This document shows positions 44,675-53,302 of a DNA stretch of 64,000 nucleotides, in pieces; the stretch's first letter is position 1; each line of letters starts with the position of its first letter. The notes under the pieces were generated by a model. It ran no database searches. It was not told the DNA's origin and saw only the letters and a list, made by a program, of their open reading frames with translations. The position numbers and the translations under genes were made by a program. This DNA is from Phenylobacterium sp. Root700. Its GTDB lineage: Bacteria > Pseudomonadota > Alphaproteobacteria > Caulobacterales > Caulobacteraceae. Location: contig NZ_LMHT01000015.1 of assembly GCF_001429025.1 (NCBI RefSeq), positions 52,542 to 116,541 on the forward strand, in the 5' to 3' direction.

Positions 44675-45180
44675 CGGCGGGCTCCGGCGCGCGACGGCTG
44701 GCGCTCAGTCGGCTGGTCGAAAAGATCGTCGTCGAGGCTGGGCCGCACGCGCGGCGCCGGGGCCTCGCGGCGAGCCAGGGGTTCACGTTCGGGGCGACGC
44801 TCGCGCGATCCCGACAGCATTGCGCCCAGGCGGTGAGCGACGCGCTCGACGTCGTCGTCCACGGCCGGCTCCTCGCGGGACGCACGCGACACCGGCGACG
44901 GGGCCGACTGCAGTTGGCGATCCAGCTTGGCCGTCAGGGCTCTCGCCTTTTCGATCCGGTCGGCGAGCGCGTCGTGCGCCTCGTCGGTGGCGGCGCGCAG
45001 GTCGGCCAGGCCCTGCTCGGCGCGGGCGGCGGCGGAGTCCAACTCAGCCACGGCCTTGGCGAAGCCCTCGTGGCTGTCGCGCAGCGCCTTCAGGCGGGCG
45101 TTGAGCCGGTAGCCCATCAGCAGGGCCGCGGCCAGCAGGCCGGCCAGCATCAGGTTCATGCCGATAGCGACGATGCTCAT
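44671..45180 (-). CDS. DUF6468 membrane protein, possibly PflI-like
   Basis: This 169-residue protein has one N-terminal membrane helix (MLAGLLAAALLMGYRL), a coiled coil of about 80 residues rich in Ala, Leu and Glu, and an Arg/Pro-rich acidic tail. The domain is called DUF6468. A flagellar-positioning protein (PflI) with one membrane helix and a Pro-rich part is known from Caulobacter; I cannot show it is the same. It overlaps both fliM and motE by ATGA junctions. Confidence 0.75.
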   Translation of the reverse strand: MSIVAIGMNLMLAGLLAAALLMGYRLNARLKALRDSHEGFAKAVAELDSAAARAEQGLADLRAATDEAHDALADRIEKARALTAKLDRQLQSAPSPVSRASREEPAVDDDVERVAHRLGAMLSGSRERRPEREPLARREAPAPRVRPSLDDDLFDQPTERQPSRAGARR

Positions 45181-46268
45181 TTGACCCTCGAAATGGCTTT
45201 CTTGGCGTGGGGCGACAGCGGCCCGTCGACGCGGACCGCGATATGATGATTGCGCCGGCCCATCCGGCCGCGGGTCAGCGGGATCGCCCCGGCCCGCAGC
45301 TCGACCTGACTGTCGGGCGTGGCGTTCAGCATGATGGTGTCGCCGACCTTGAAGTCGAGCACTTCGCGCAGGCTCATCTGCTGCTCGTCGAGAACCGCGC
45401 GGACTTCCATCTGCGTGGTCCAGAGCTCGGTGGCCAAGTGGCCTTCCCAGATGTTGTCGCGGCCGAACTTCTCACCCATGAACTGCTGCAGCAGCATCTT
45501 GCGGATGGGTTCGAGCGTGGCGTAGGGCAGCAGCAGTTCGATGCGCCCGCCGCGATCTTCCATATCGATCCGCAGCTTCACCAGGATGGCGGCGTTGGCT
45601 GGACGCGCGATGGCGGCGAAACGCGGATTGGTCTCCAACCGGTCGAGGGTGAAGGTCACCGGGGTCAGCGGTTCGAAGGCGGCGCGGGCGTCGGCCAGCA
45701 CGACCTCGACCATCCGCTGGACCAGCACGCGTTCGATGGTGGTGTAGGGCCGGCCCTCGATGCGCATGGCCGCGGTGCCGCGACGGCCGCCCAGCAGCAC
45801 GTCGACGATCGAGTAGATCAGATTGGAGTCGACCGTCAGCAGGCCGTAATTCTCAAGCTCCTCGGCCTTGAAGACCGAGAGGATGGCCGGCAGCGGGATC
45901 GAGTTCAGATAGTCGCCGAAGCGGATCGACGAGATGTTGTCGAGGCTGACCTCGACGTTGTCGGAGGTGAAGTTCCGCAGGGAGGTGGTCATCAACCGCA
46001 CCAGGCGGTCGAAGACGATCTCCAGCATCGGCAGGCGTTCGTACGACACCAGCGCCGAGTTGATGATCGCCCGGATGCCGGAGCGCTCGGCGGCCTCTTC
46101 GTCGGAGAGGTCGAAGCCCAGCAGGCTGTCGATCTCGTCCTGATTGAGGATCCGCTCGGCGCCGCCGCCCAGGCCCTCGCTGGCCGCGGCGTTGTCCCAG
46201 GTCGCGGGGTCGTCAGGGTTCATCGCACCCTGCATTCCGCCGATGATTTGAGGTTCTTCGTCTTCCAT
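45177..46268 (-). CDS. fliM: Flagellar motor switch protein FliM
   Basis: This 363-residue protein has an N-terminal EIDSLLGFD segment that fits the FliM CheY-binding region, then the CheC-like middle domain (VSYERLPMLEIVFDRLVRLM, SLDNISSIRFGDYLNSIPLP) and a C-terminal SpoA domain (LREVLDFKVGDTIMLN). It forms the cytoplasmic C ring. It follows fliL by 29 bases and its stop overlaps the next gene by ATGA. Confidence 0.97.
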   Translation of the reverse strand: MEDEEPQIIGGMQGAMNPDDPATWDNAAASEGLGGGAERILNQDEIDSLLGFDLSDEEAAERSGIRAIINSALVSYERLPMLEIVFDRLVRLMTTSLRNFTSDNVEVSLDNISSIRFGDYLNSIPLPAILSVFKAEELENYGLLTVDSNLIYSIVDVLLGGRRGTAAMRIEGRPYTTIERVLVQRMVEVVLADARAAFEPLTPVTFTLDRLETNPRFAAIARPANAAILVKLRIDMEDRGGRIELLLPYATLEPIRKMLLQQFMGEKFGRDNIWEGHLATELWTTQMEVRAVLDEQQMSLREVLDFKVGDTIMLNATPDSQVELRAGAIPLTRGRMGRRNHHIAVRVDGPLSPHAKKAISRVK

Positions 46269-46297
46269 GCGATGCGCGCTGGCCAGGCCCGACGGGC

Positions 46298-46888
46298 CTA
46301 GTTGATCAGCATCTCCTCGATGAGCACGGCGTTCACCTTGGAGGGCGCGATCACCAGGTTGACCCGGCGCTGGATCTCCATGCGCAGCTGGTAGGAACCC
46401 TGGCTGCCTTGCAGGTCTTCGGGACGCAGTTCGCGCAGGAAGGTCTGGAACATGTCCTGCAGCCTAGGCATGTTCGGCTCAAGAAGATCCACCGTCGCTT
46501 GATCTGGCACTTCGAGGGTCAGCTTCAGCTTCAGGAAGGTGGTGCGGCCGTCGGCCGTCTGCATGTTCACCACCACGTTGGGCATGGTGTAGAACAGGAT
46601 GCCGTCAGGTCCCTCGCGGATCTCGCCGAGGGCCTTGTCGCCTTCCTTGTCGCCCTTCTTTTCTTTCTCTTTTTTCTTCTCGACCTTCTTACCGGCGTGG
46701 GCCTCGTCGGGCTTCGGCTTCAGCAGCAGGAAGCCGGCGGTTCCACCGCCGCCCAGGATCACCGCAGCGGCCACGCCGGCGATGATCATCATCTTCGGCG
46801 TGAACTTCTTTTTGGCAGGCGCACCCTCGCCGTCCTCGCCTTCGGCGGCGTCCCCGGCGGGGGCTTCCTTCACCTTGTCCTTGGCCAC
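46298..46888 (-). CDS. fliL: Flagellar basal body protein FliL
   Basis: This 196-residue protein has a Lys-rich cytoplasmic head, one membrane helix (MMIIAGVAAAVILGGGGTAG), a long charged linker of Lys/Glu repeats and a FliL domain (FLKLKLTLEVPDQATVDLLE, then RDL-type helix QDMFQTFLRELRPEDL). It supports stator function. The GTG start at 46888 follows AAGGAG at eight bases. First gene of the operon. Confidence 0.95.
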   Translation of the reverse strand: MAKDKVKEAPAGDAAEGEDGEGAPAKKKFTPKMMIIAGVAAAVILGGGGTAGFLLLKPKPDEAHAGKKVEKKKEKEKKGDKEGDKALGEIREGPDGILFYTMPNVVVNMQTADGRTTFLKLKLTLEVPDQATVDLLEPNMPRLQDMFQTFLRELRPEDLQGSQGSYQLRMEIQRRVNLVIAPSKVNAVLIEEMLIN

Positions 46889-46936
46889 GCGCGCGCGCTC
46901 CTTAGAATCTATCCCCGTCTCATGACCTGCGCATGG

Positions 46937-46965
46937 TTAAGGATCAGTTTTTAACAGGTGTTAAC
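46937..46965 (-). promoter_or_regulatory. TTAA (CtrA-like) cluster upstream of fliL
   Basis: On the minus strand GTTAA-N6-TTAA is followed ten bases later by TTAACCATGC. The last fits a CtrA half-site, with A-rich sequence seven bases before it. The cluster lies 49-77 bases before the fliL GTG, where an early flagellar promoter is expected. A further GTTAAC at 47009-47014 lies nearer flgF. Confidence 0.6.
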
Positions 46966-46980
46966 GGGCGCGATTTCCGT

Positions 46981-47004
46981 GCCGGGCAAAATCGGCCGAG
47001 CGCC
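46981..47004 (+). promoter_or_regulatory. Putative FlbD-binding (ftr-like) enhancer
   Basis: The block GCCGGGCAAAATCGGCCG resembles the ftr element of Caulobacter late flagellar promoters, as I recall it. It lies about 70 bases upstream of a sigma54-type promoter, the usual arrangement for FlbD. The match is judged by eye. Confidence 0.45.
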
Positions 47005-47048
47005 CTGCGTTAACTTTATTTCTTGTTGTTTTTGCTGAGCTTTCCAAC

Positions 47049-47064
47049 TGGCCCAATCCTTGCA
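47049..47064 (+). promoter_or_regulatory. Sigma54-type (-24/-12) promoter of the flgF operon
   Basis: TGGCCCAATCCTTGCA keeps GG and GC exactly ten bases apart, with the TTGC -12 element intact. Transcription would start near 47075, about 30 bases before the flgF ATG. This fits a class III flagellar promoter. Confidence 0.8.
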
Positions 47065-47105
47065 GCGATGACCGCGACAAATTCGCCGCAGGTTAAGACC
47101 TAGCC

Positions 47106-47843
47106 ATGGACAACGCCCTCTACGTCGGACTCTCGCGTCAGATGACTCTGCGCCGCGAACTCGACATCGTGGCCAACAATATCGCCAACGCCGACACCAC
47201 CGGGTTCAAGGTCGAGAGCCTGATGGTGGAGACCGAGCCGATGGCCCCCGCCCAGACCGCCGGCGCGCCGCGTCCGGTGAAGTTCGTGATCGACCGCAGC
47301 GTCGGGCGCGACTTCGGCCAGGGGACGCTGCGCCAGACCGGCGCGCCGTTCGACCTGGGGCTGGACGGGAACGGCTTCTTCAAGGTCCGCACCCCGGACG
47401 GCGAGCAATTCACCCGCGACGGCCGCTTCCGCCTGGACGACGCCGGACGGATCACCACCCAGGAAGGCATGCCGATCCTCGATGAAGGCGGCGGCGAGAT
47501 CGTCATCGAGCCCAAGGACGGGCCGGTGACCATCGCCCCGGACGGCACGGTCAGCCAGGGCCGGAACCTGCTGGGCAAGATCGGCGTCGCGCGCTTCGAC
47601 ACCCTGAGCATCCTCGAGAAGGTTGGCGACAACCGCTACCGCAACACCTCGAACCAACAGCCCGTCGCCGCCTCCGGCGTGACCATGCACCAGGGCATGC
47701 TGGAAGGTTCCAACGTCAAGCCGATCACCGAGATCACCCGGATGATCGAAGTCACCCGCGCCTATGAGTCCATGGCCAAGATGATGGACGCCAACGCTGA
47801 ACTCTCCCGCCGCTCGATCGAGCGGATGGGCAAGCTGAACTAA
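47106..47843 (+). CDS. flgF: Flagellar rod protein FlgF
   Basis: This 245-residue protein has the N-terminal rod motif (LDIVANNIANADTTGFKVE), a central part with LGLDGNGFFKVRTPDGEQFT, and a C-terminal MIEVTRAYESMAKMM helix. It forms the proximal rod. It is the first gene of flgF-flgG-flgA-flgH. Confidence 0.97.
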   Translation: MDNALYVGLSRQMTLRRELDIVANNIANADTTGFKVESLMVETEPMAPAQTAGAPRPVKFVIDRSVGRDFGQGTLRQTGAPFDLGLDGNGFFKVRTPDGEQFTRDGRFRLDDAGRITTQEGMPILDEGGGEIVIEPKDGPVTIAPDGTVSQGRNLLGKIGVARFDTLSILEKVGDNRYRNTSNQQPVAASGVTMHQGMLEGSNVKPITEITRMIEVTRAYESMAKMMDANAELSRRSIERMGKLN

Positions 47844-47857
47844 GGAAAGTCTAGTCG

Positions 47858-48646
47858 ATGCAAGCGCTTCGCACCGCCGCGACCGGCATGGCCGCCCAAC
47901 AGCTGAACGTCGAGGTCATCTCGAACAACATCGCCAACATGAACACCGTCGGCTTCAAGAAGCAGCGGGCGGAGTTCCAGGATCTGCTCTACCAGACCAT
48001 CGAGCGGGCCGGGGCGCAGTCCTCCGACCAGGGCACGGTGGTGCCGACCGGCGTGCAGGTCGGCGGCGGGGTGAAGACCGGGTCGGTCTATCGGATCACC
48101 CAGCAGGGGGCCCTGACCTCCACCGGCAACAAGCTCGACGTGGCGATCTCCGGCCGCGGCTATTTCCAGGTGCTGATGCCGGGCGGCGAGACCGCCTACA
48201 CCCGCGCCGGCAACTTCTCGCCGAACGACCAGGGCCAGTTGGTCACCGAGGACGGCTATCTGGTCCAGCCGGCGATCACCATCCCGCAGGACGCCACCGA
48301 CATCTCGATTTCCAAGAGCGGTCAGGTCCAGGCGGTCCGCACCGGCCAGACGACGCCCGAAGTGATCGGCAATCTGGAGCTGGCGACCTTCGTCAACGAG
48401 GCGGGCCTCGACGCGATCGGCGACAACCTGCTGCTGGAGAGCGCCGCGTCCGGCGCCCCGACCGTGGGCACGCCCGGAACCGAGGGCATCGGCGGCCTCA
48501 ACCAGGGCTACACCGAGGCCTCGAACGTCGACGCCGTGACCGAGATTACGGCCCTGATCGTCGCCCAGCGCGCCTACGAGATGAACTCCAAGGTGATCAC
48601 CTCGGCCGACGAAATGCTGCGCACCACCAGCAACCTGCGGTCATAG
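47858..48646 (+). CDS. flgG: Flagellar distal rod protein FlgG
   Basis: This 262-residue protein begins MQALRTAATGMAAQQLNVEV and ends in ITALIVAQRAYEMNSKVITS with EMLRTTSNLR, both diagnostic of FlgG. It builds the distal rod. It starts 14 bases after flgF. Confidence 0.98.
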   Translation: MQALRTAATGMAAQQLNVEVISNNIANMNTVGFKKQRAEFQDLLYQTIERAGAQSSDQGTVVPTGVQVGGGVKTGSVYRITQQGALTSTGNKLDVAISGRGYFQVLMPGGETAYTRAGNFSPNDQGQLVTEDGYLVQPAITIPQDATDISISKSGQVQAVRTGQTTPEVIGNLELATFVNEAGLDAIGDNLLLESAASGAPTVGTPGTEGIGGLNQGYTEASNVDAVTEITALIVAQRAYEMNSKVITSADEMLRTTSNLRS

Positions 48647-48648
48647 TC

Positions 48649-49386
48649 ATGAAGCGCCTGCTGATCACCCTCGCCGTCGCCCTCGCCGCCAGCCCCGCCC
48701 TGGCCGGCCAGCCGGTGACGCTGAAGGCCGAGACCCTCGACAACGACGGGATGGTCACGCTGTCGGACCTGTTCGACGGGGCCGGCGCGGCGGGCAAGAT
48801 CGCCGTCGCCGCCAAACCGGGCGCCTCGACCGTGCTGGACGCCGCCGCCGTCCAGGCTGTCGCTCGCCGCGCGGGCCTGGACTGGGCCAACGCCGAGGGC
48901 CTGCGCCGGATCGTGGTGCGCAGCGACGGGGCCGGCGCCGGCCAAATCGCCGTCCGCGGCAATGTCGAGGTCCTGACCTACGCCCGCAGCCTGTCGGCCG
49001 GCGAGATCGTCCAGCCCCAGGACCTGGTGTGGGGCAAGGCCGCCGCCGCGCCGAACGATGCGCCCAGCGACGCCGAGGCGGTGATCGGCTTGTCGGCCCG
49101 CCGCCCGCTGCGCGCCGGCGCCGCGGTGTCGGCCCGGGACGTCTCCGCACCCCAGGTCATCAAGGCCGGCGACCTGATCGTCGTGAACTACCAGGACGGC
49201 GGGATCTCGTTGTCACTGCAAGGCAAGGCGATGACCGCCGCCGGGCTTGGCGACACCGTCAGCGTCCAGAACACCACCTCGAAGAAGATCATCCAGGCCA
49301 TCGCCAGCGCCCCTGGCGAGGCCCTGGTCGGCCCCGCCGCCGATCAGCTCAAGGCCGCCCGCCGCACCCAGCTCGCGCTTCGTTAG
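48649..49386 (+). CDS. flgA: Flagellar P-ring assembly chaperone FlgA
   Basis: This 245-residue periplasmic protein has a signal peptide (LLITLAVALAASPALA), a middle SAF-like domain (RSLSAGEIVQPQDLVWGKAA and RRPLRAGAAVSARDV) and a C-terminal beta domain. It assists FlgI polymerisation. It starts two bases after flgG. flgI itself is not in the following position. Confidence 0.93.
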   Translation: MKRLLITLAVALAASPALAGQPVTLKAETLDNDGMVTLSDLFDGAGAAGKIAVAAKPGASTVLDAAAVQAVARRAGLDWANAEGLRRIVVRSDGAGAGQIAVRGNVEVLTYARSLSAGEIVQPQDLVWGKAAAAPNDAPSDAEAVIGLSARRPLRAGAAVSARDVSAPQVIKAGDLIVVNYQDGGISLSLQGKAMTAAGLGDTVSVQNTTSKKIIQAIASAPGEALVGPAADQLKAARRTQLALR

Positions 49387-49398
49387 AGAGCCAGTCCC

Positions 49399-50130
49399 AT
49401 GCGTCTTTCGATCCTCGCCGTCCTCGCCCTGGCCCCGCTGGCCGCCTGCTCGACCGTCTCCGAAGCGGTGAAGGGCCCCGAGCTTGCGCCGGTCGGCTAC
49501 CCCTCGGCCCTGATCGCCCGCGAGCAGCCGACCTTCGTCTCGGCCCGTGAGCCGGCGCCCCAGGCGGCCTCGGCCAATTCGCTGTGGCGCAACGGCGCCC
49601 GCGCCTTCTTCATCGACCAGCGGGCCAACCGCGTCGGCGACATCCTGACCGTCCAGATCGACATCAACGACAGCGCCCAGACCTCCAACGCCTCCAACAG
49701 CAGCCGCACGGCGGGGATGAGCGCCGGCGTCGACAACTTCCTGGGCCTGGAGAGCAGCCTCGGCCGGTTCTTCCCCGGCGGTTTCGATCCGGCCAACGCA
49801 GTGAACACCAACTCCCAGTCGACCAACGCCGGTTCGGGCGCGGTGACCCGCTCGGAGAAGATCTCGCTGACCATCGCCGCCGTCGTCACCAACGTCCTGC
49901 CGAACGGCAACATGGTGATCCAGGGCTCGCAGGAAGTGCGCACCAACGCCGAACTGCGCCAGCTCACCGTGGCCGGCATCGTGCGGCCCGAGGACATCTC
50001 CTCCTCCAACGTGATCAAGCACACCCAGATCGCCGAAGCCCGGATCAGCTATGGCGGCCGCGGCGACATCAGCCGGGTCCAGAAGACCCCGGCCGGCCAG
50101 TCGCTGGTGGAACGCTTCCAACCGTTCTGA
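49399..50130 (+). CDS. flgH: Flagellar L-ring lipoprotein FlgH
   Basis: This 243-residue lipoprotein has the lipobox LAAC (Cys17) and FlgH blocks ANRVGDILTVQIDINDSAQ, SEKISLTIAAVVTNVLPNGN, MVIQGSQEVRTNAELRQLTV and VRPEDISSSNVIKHTQIAEA. It forms the outer-membrane ring. It starts 12 bases after flgA. Confidence 0.97.
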   Translation: MRLSILAVLALAPLAACSTVSEAVKGPELAPVGYPSALIAREQPTFVSAREPAPQAASANSLWRNGARAFFIDQRANRVGDILTVQIDINDSAQTSNASNSSRTAGMSAGVDNFLGLESSLGRFFPGGFDPANAVNTNSQSTNAGSGAVTRSEKISLTIAAVVTNVLPNGNMVIQGSQEVRTNAELRQLTVAGIVRPEDISSSNVIKHTQIAEARISYGGRGDISRVQKTPAGQSLVERFQPF

Positions 50131-50170
50131 CGCCCGATTTGGATCGTTTGGCGCGCGGGCGGCGTTTCCC

Positions 50171-50184
50171 CTCCTCGTAAGGAG
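50171..50184 (+). promoter_or_regulatory. Hairpin covering a ribosome-binding site
   Basis: CTCCT-CGTA-AGGAG forms a small stem in which the AGGAG ribosome-binding site (50180-50184) of the next gene is the right arm. Only a weak 5-bp helix, so any effect on translation would be modest. Confidence 0.35.
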
Positions 50185-50190
50185 CCCCTC

Positions 50191-50667
50191 ATGCGTCCCC
50201 GCACGATCCTCGGACTAGGACTTTCCTGCCTACTGGGCGCCTGCACCCATGGCGGCTACGGGGCGGTCGATCTCGGCTGGTCGCTGCACAACGCCGAGGG
50301 CGAAGGCGCCAAGCTCGCCTATGGCCAGCCTGACAGCGACAACGTGCTGCTGATGATGACCTGCAGGCCCCGTTCGGGTCAGGTGCTGGTCTCGCTAACC
50401 GCGCCGCACGCCCCCGCCGCGCCGAAAGCCATCGAGCTGTCCTCCAAGGGCCTTTCCAGCCGGCTTCCGGGCGAAACGGCTCCGGCCATGGCCGAAGGCT
50501 CGGCCCTGGTCGAGGCGATGGCGCCGGCCAGCGACCCCACCCTGGCCAGCTTCGCCCGCACCGGCGACATCGCGGTGGTCGAAAACGGGCGGGCCTCGCG
50601 CCTGCCGGTCCGCCAAGCCGAGCGGGCGGTGGTCGCCGACTTCTTCGCCCAGTGCCGGGCCGCCTAG
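50191..50667 (+). CDS. Lipoprotein of unknown function, flgH-linked paralog 1
   Basis: This 158-residue protein has a lipoprotein signal (LSCLLGACTHGG; Cys17). The mature part contains a core like that of the following gene (AKLAYGQPDSDNVLLMMTC, PRSGQVLVSLTA) and the end ADFFAQC resembles RKFLSAC there. The two are paralogs. No known domain is recognised. It follows flgH by 60 bases on the same strand. Confidence 0.75.
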   Translation: MRPRTILGLGLSCLLGACTHGGYGAVDLGWSLHNAEGEGAKLAYGQPDSDNVLLMMTCRPRSGQVLVSLTAPHAPAAPKAIELSSKGLSSRLPGETAPAMAEGSALVEAMAPASDPTLASFARTGDIAVVENGRASRLPVRQAERAVVADFFAQCRAA

Positions 50668-50699
50668 AGCCGCCGGAAAGGTGATGCTAGCTTGGGCGC

Positions 50700-51200
50700 A
50701 TGAAGTTCGTCCTTGCCGCCGCCCTCGCCCTCTTCGCCACCCAGGCCGCCGCCCAGGACACTCACGTCTGGTCGGTGGAGACGCCCAAGGACGCGGACGC
50801 GGCCCTGCGCTACGCCATCCCCGACACCGACGCCCAGCCGATCGCCTTTGTCTGCGTGCGCAAGTCCGGGCAGGTGAAGGTGTTCGGGCAACTGGCCCGC
50901 CAGATCGGGGTGACCCAGGAGGCTGGCGGGACCTGGCTCGACAAGGCCGGCGTGCGCGGACCCTGGCCGATGAGCGTCGCCCTGTCCTCGGAGGCGGCGA
51001 CCAGCACCCTGCGAGGCCAGGCCCATGCCGATGAAACCACCGGCGGCACGCTGGCGATCGCCGAGTTCTCGACCGCGGCGCCGGTGGCCGCCGCGTTCCG
51101 CAAGACCGGGCTGATCACCTTGAAGGCCGCTGGCGAAACGGTTCAGCCGCCGCCCGCGCCCAAGTCGATGGTTCGGAAGTTCCTCAGCGCCTGCAAGTAG
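50700..51200 (+). CDS. Exported protein of unknown function, flgH-linked paralog 2
   Basis: This 166-residue protein has a cleavable signal peptide (FVLAAALALFATQAAAQ) rather than a lipobox. Its core (AALRYAIPDTDAQPIAFVC, RKSGQVKVFGQLA) parallels the preceding lipoprotein, and two Cys (one central, one near the C-terminus) are in equivalent places. They may form a disulfide. No function is recognised. It lies 32 bases after paralog 1. Confidence 0.75.
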   Translation: MKFVLAAALALFATQAAAQDTHVWSVETPKDADAALRYAIPDTDAQPIAFVCVRKSGQVKVFGQLARQIGVTQEAGGTWLDKAGVRGPWPMSVALSSEAATSTLRGQAHADETTGGTLAIAEFSTAAPVAAAFRKTGLITLKAAGETVQPPPAPKSMVRKFLSACK

Positions 51201-51202
51201 GA

Positions 51203-51222
51203 GGTCGGGCCAAGCGCCGACC
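51203..51222 (+). terminator. Possible terminator of the flgF operon
   Basis: GGTCGG pairs with CCGACC across an 8-base interval, three bases after the stop of the last gene. There is no T run, so it is weak. Confidence 0.4.
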
Positions 51223-51237
51223 CTGACCCCGTTCGTC

Positions 51238-51331
51238 ATCGGCGGGCTTGTCCCGGCGATCCATACGCACGAGCCGCCCAGACAACCCACGACAGCGAAG
51301 TTTATGGATGGCCGGCACGTAGGCCGGCCAT
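51238..51331. repeat. Paired palindromes in the gap before dxs
   Basis: Two hairpins lie here: 51238-51260 (ATCGGCGGG with CCCGGCGAT, one mismatch) and 51308-51331 (perfect ATGGCCGGC/GCCGGCCAT, 6-base loop). The ends (GTCATCGGCGGG and GGCCATGACG) look like the dispersed palindromic elements common in alphaproteobacterial intergenic DNA. The second also could terminate the flgF operon. Confidence 0.5.
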
Positions 51332-51359
51332 GACGATCTTGGAAGGGTGACGCGCGCTC

Positions 51360-53276
51360 TTAAGCGCGGCGGCCCGCCATCGAGTGGTTGTCGACGCCGA
51401 GGGCCGACAGCGCGCCGGCCGCGATGCCTTCGGCGTCGAGACCTGCGTCGGCGTACATGATCTCGGGCTTGTCGTGATCCTGGAAGATGTCGGGCAGGTT
51501 CAGCGTGCGGACCTTCAGCCCGCGATCCAGCGCGCCGTGCTGGGCCAGGGCCTGGAGCACGAAAGCCCCGAAGCCGCCCATGGCGCCCTCTTCCACCGTG
51601 ATCAGCGCCTCATGCTCGCGGGCCAGCCGCAGCAGCATGTCGATGTCGAGCGGCTTGGCGAAGCGGGCGTCGGCGACGGTGGCCGACAGGCCGCGCGCGG
51701 CCAGCAGATCCGCGGCCTTCAGGCATTCGGCCAGGCGGGTGCCGAACGACAGGATGGCGACGGCGCTACCTTCGCGAACGATGCGGCCCTTGCCGATCTC
51801 CAGCGGCTCAGCGATCTCCGGGATCGCCACGCCCACGCCCTCGCCGCGCGGATAGCGGAAGGCCGAGGGGCGGTCGTCGATGGCCACGGCGGTGGCGACC
51901 ATGCGGGCGAGGTCAGCCTCGTCGGCGGCGGCCATCAGCACCATGCCGGGCAGAGCGCCCATGAAGCCGATGTCGAAGGAGCCTGCGTGCGTCGCGCCGT
52001 CCGCGCCCACCAGACCGGCGCGGTCCATGGCGAAGCGCACCGGCAGGCCCTGGATCGCCACATCGTGGACGACCTGATCGTAGCCGCGTTGCAGGAAGGT
52101 CGAATAGATCGCGCAGAACGGCTTCATGCCGTCGGCGGCGAGGCCGGCGGCGAAGGTCACCGCGTGCTGCTCGGCGATGCCGACGTCGAAGGTGCGTTCC
52201 GGGAATCGCTGGGCGAACAGGTCCAGTCCGGTGCCCGAGGGCATGGCGGCGGTCACGGCGATGATCCTGTCGTCGCGCTCGGCCTGCTTGATCAGTTCCT
52301 GGGCGAAGACCTTGGTGTACTGCGGGGCGGCCGGCTGGCTCTTGGCCTGTTGGCCGGTGACGATGTCGAACTTGGCCACGGCGTGCAGCTTGTCGGCGGC
52401 GCTCTCGGCCGGCGCGTAGCCCTTGCCCTTTTGCGTCACCACGTGGACCAGGACCGGCTTGTCCTTGATTTCACGGACGTTCTTCAGGATCGGCACCAGG
52501 GCGTCGAGGTCATGACCGTCGATCGGGCCGACATAGTAGAAGCCCAGCTCCTCGAACAGCGTGCCGCCGGTCACCATGCCGCGGGCGTATTCCTCGGCCT
52601 TGCGAGCGGCTTCTTGCAGCGGCTTGGGCAGGACCTTGGCCACCGACTTGCCGAGATTGCGCAGCGACTGATAGCCGCCGCCGGAGACGACGCGGGCCAG
52701 ATAGGCGCTCATCCCGCCGACCGGCGGGGCGATGGACATGTCGTTGTCGTTGAGGATGACGGTAAGCTGGCCCGTGGTCTCGCAGGCGTTGTTCATCGCC
52801 TCATAGGCCATGCCGGCGCTCATCGAGCCGTCGCCGATCACCGCGACCACGCTGTTGTGCTTGCCGTGCGCGTCGCGGGCGGCGGCGAAGCCGAGCGCCG
52901 CGGAGATCGAGGTCGCCGCGTGGGCCGCGCCGAACGGGTCGTATTCGCTCTCACTGCGCTTGGTGAAGCCCGACAGGCCCCCGCCCTGGCGCAGGGTGCG
53001 GATGCGGTCGCGGCGTCCGGTGAGAATCTTGTGCGGGTAGGCCTGGTGGCCGACGTCCCAGATCAGGATGTCGTCCGGCGTCTCATAGACATGGTGCAGC
53101 GCCACGGTCAGTTCGACCACGCCCAGGCCCGCGCCGAAGTGGCCGCCGGTCTGCGAAACGGCGTCGATCATCTCGGCGCGCACTTCGTCAGCGAGCTGTC
53201 GAAGTTCGGCTGAATTGAACCCGCGCATGTCCCGGGGATACGAGACCTTGTCGAGCAGAGGCGTGACTGGCGGCAT
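51360..53276 (-). CDS. dxs: 1-deoxy-D-xylulose-5-phosphate synthase
   Basis: This 638-residue thiamine-diphosphate enzyme catalyses the first step of the MEP pathway (pyruvate plus glyceraldehyde-3-phosphate). Visible are the thiamine motif [33 protein letters not shown] with the catalytic Glu, and [18 protein letters not shown]. Length is normal. It is the last gene of the xseB-ispA-dxs group. Confidence 0.97.
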   Translation of the reverse strand: MPPVTPLLDKVSYPRDMRGFNSAELRQLADEVRAEMIDAVSQTGGHFGAGLGVVELTVALHHVYETPDDILIWDVGHQAYPHKILTGRRDRIRTLRQGGGLSGFTKRSESEYDPFGAAHAATSISAALGFAAARDAHGKHNSVVAVIGDGSMSAGMAYEAMNNACETTGQLTVILNDNDMSIAPPVGGMSAYLARVVSGGGYQSLRNLGKSVAKVLPKPLQEAARKAEEYARGMVTGGTLFEELGFYYVGPIDGHDLDALVPILKNVREIKDKPVLVHVVTQKGKGYAPAESAADKLHAVAKFDIVTGQQAKSQPAAPQYTKVFAQELIKQAERDDRIIAVTAAMPSGTGLDLFAQRFPERTFDVGIAEQHAVTFAAGLAADGMKPFCAIYSTFLQRGYDQVVHDVAIQGLPVRFAMDRAGLVGADGATHAGSFDIGFMGALPGMVLMAAADEADLARMVATAVAIDDRPSAFRYPRGEGVGVAIPEIAEPLEIGKGRIVREGSAVAILSFGTRLAECLKAADLLAARGLSATVADARFAKPLDIDMLLRLAREHEALITVEEGAMGGFGAFVLQALAQHGALDRGLKVRTLNLPDIFQDHDKPEIMYADAGLDAEGIAAGALSALGVDNHSMAGRRA

Positions 53277-53302
53277 GTCTAAATGAAGGGTCTGCTTTGA
53301 GT

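Noticed and set aside
41423..44836. 1137-residue open frame opposite the TPR/MotE/DUF6468 genes
   Set aside because: It spans three overlapping minus-strand genes with recognisable features; the antisense product has no signal or domain.
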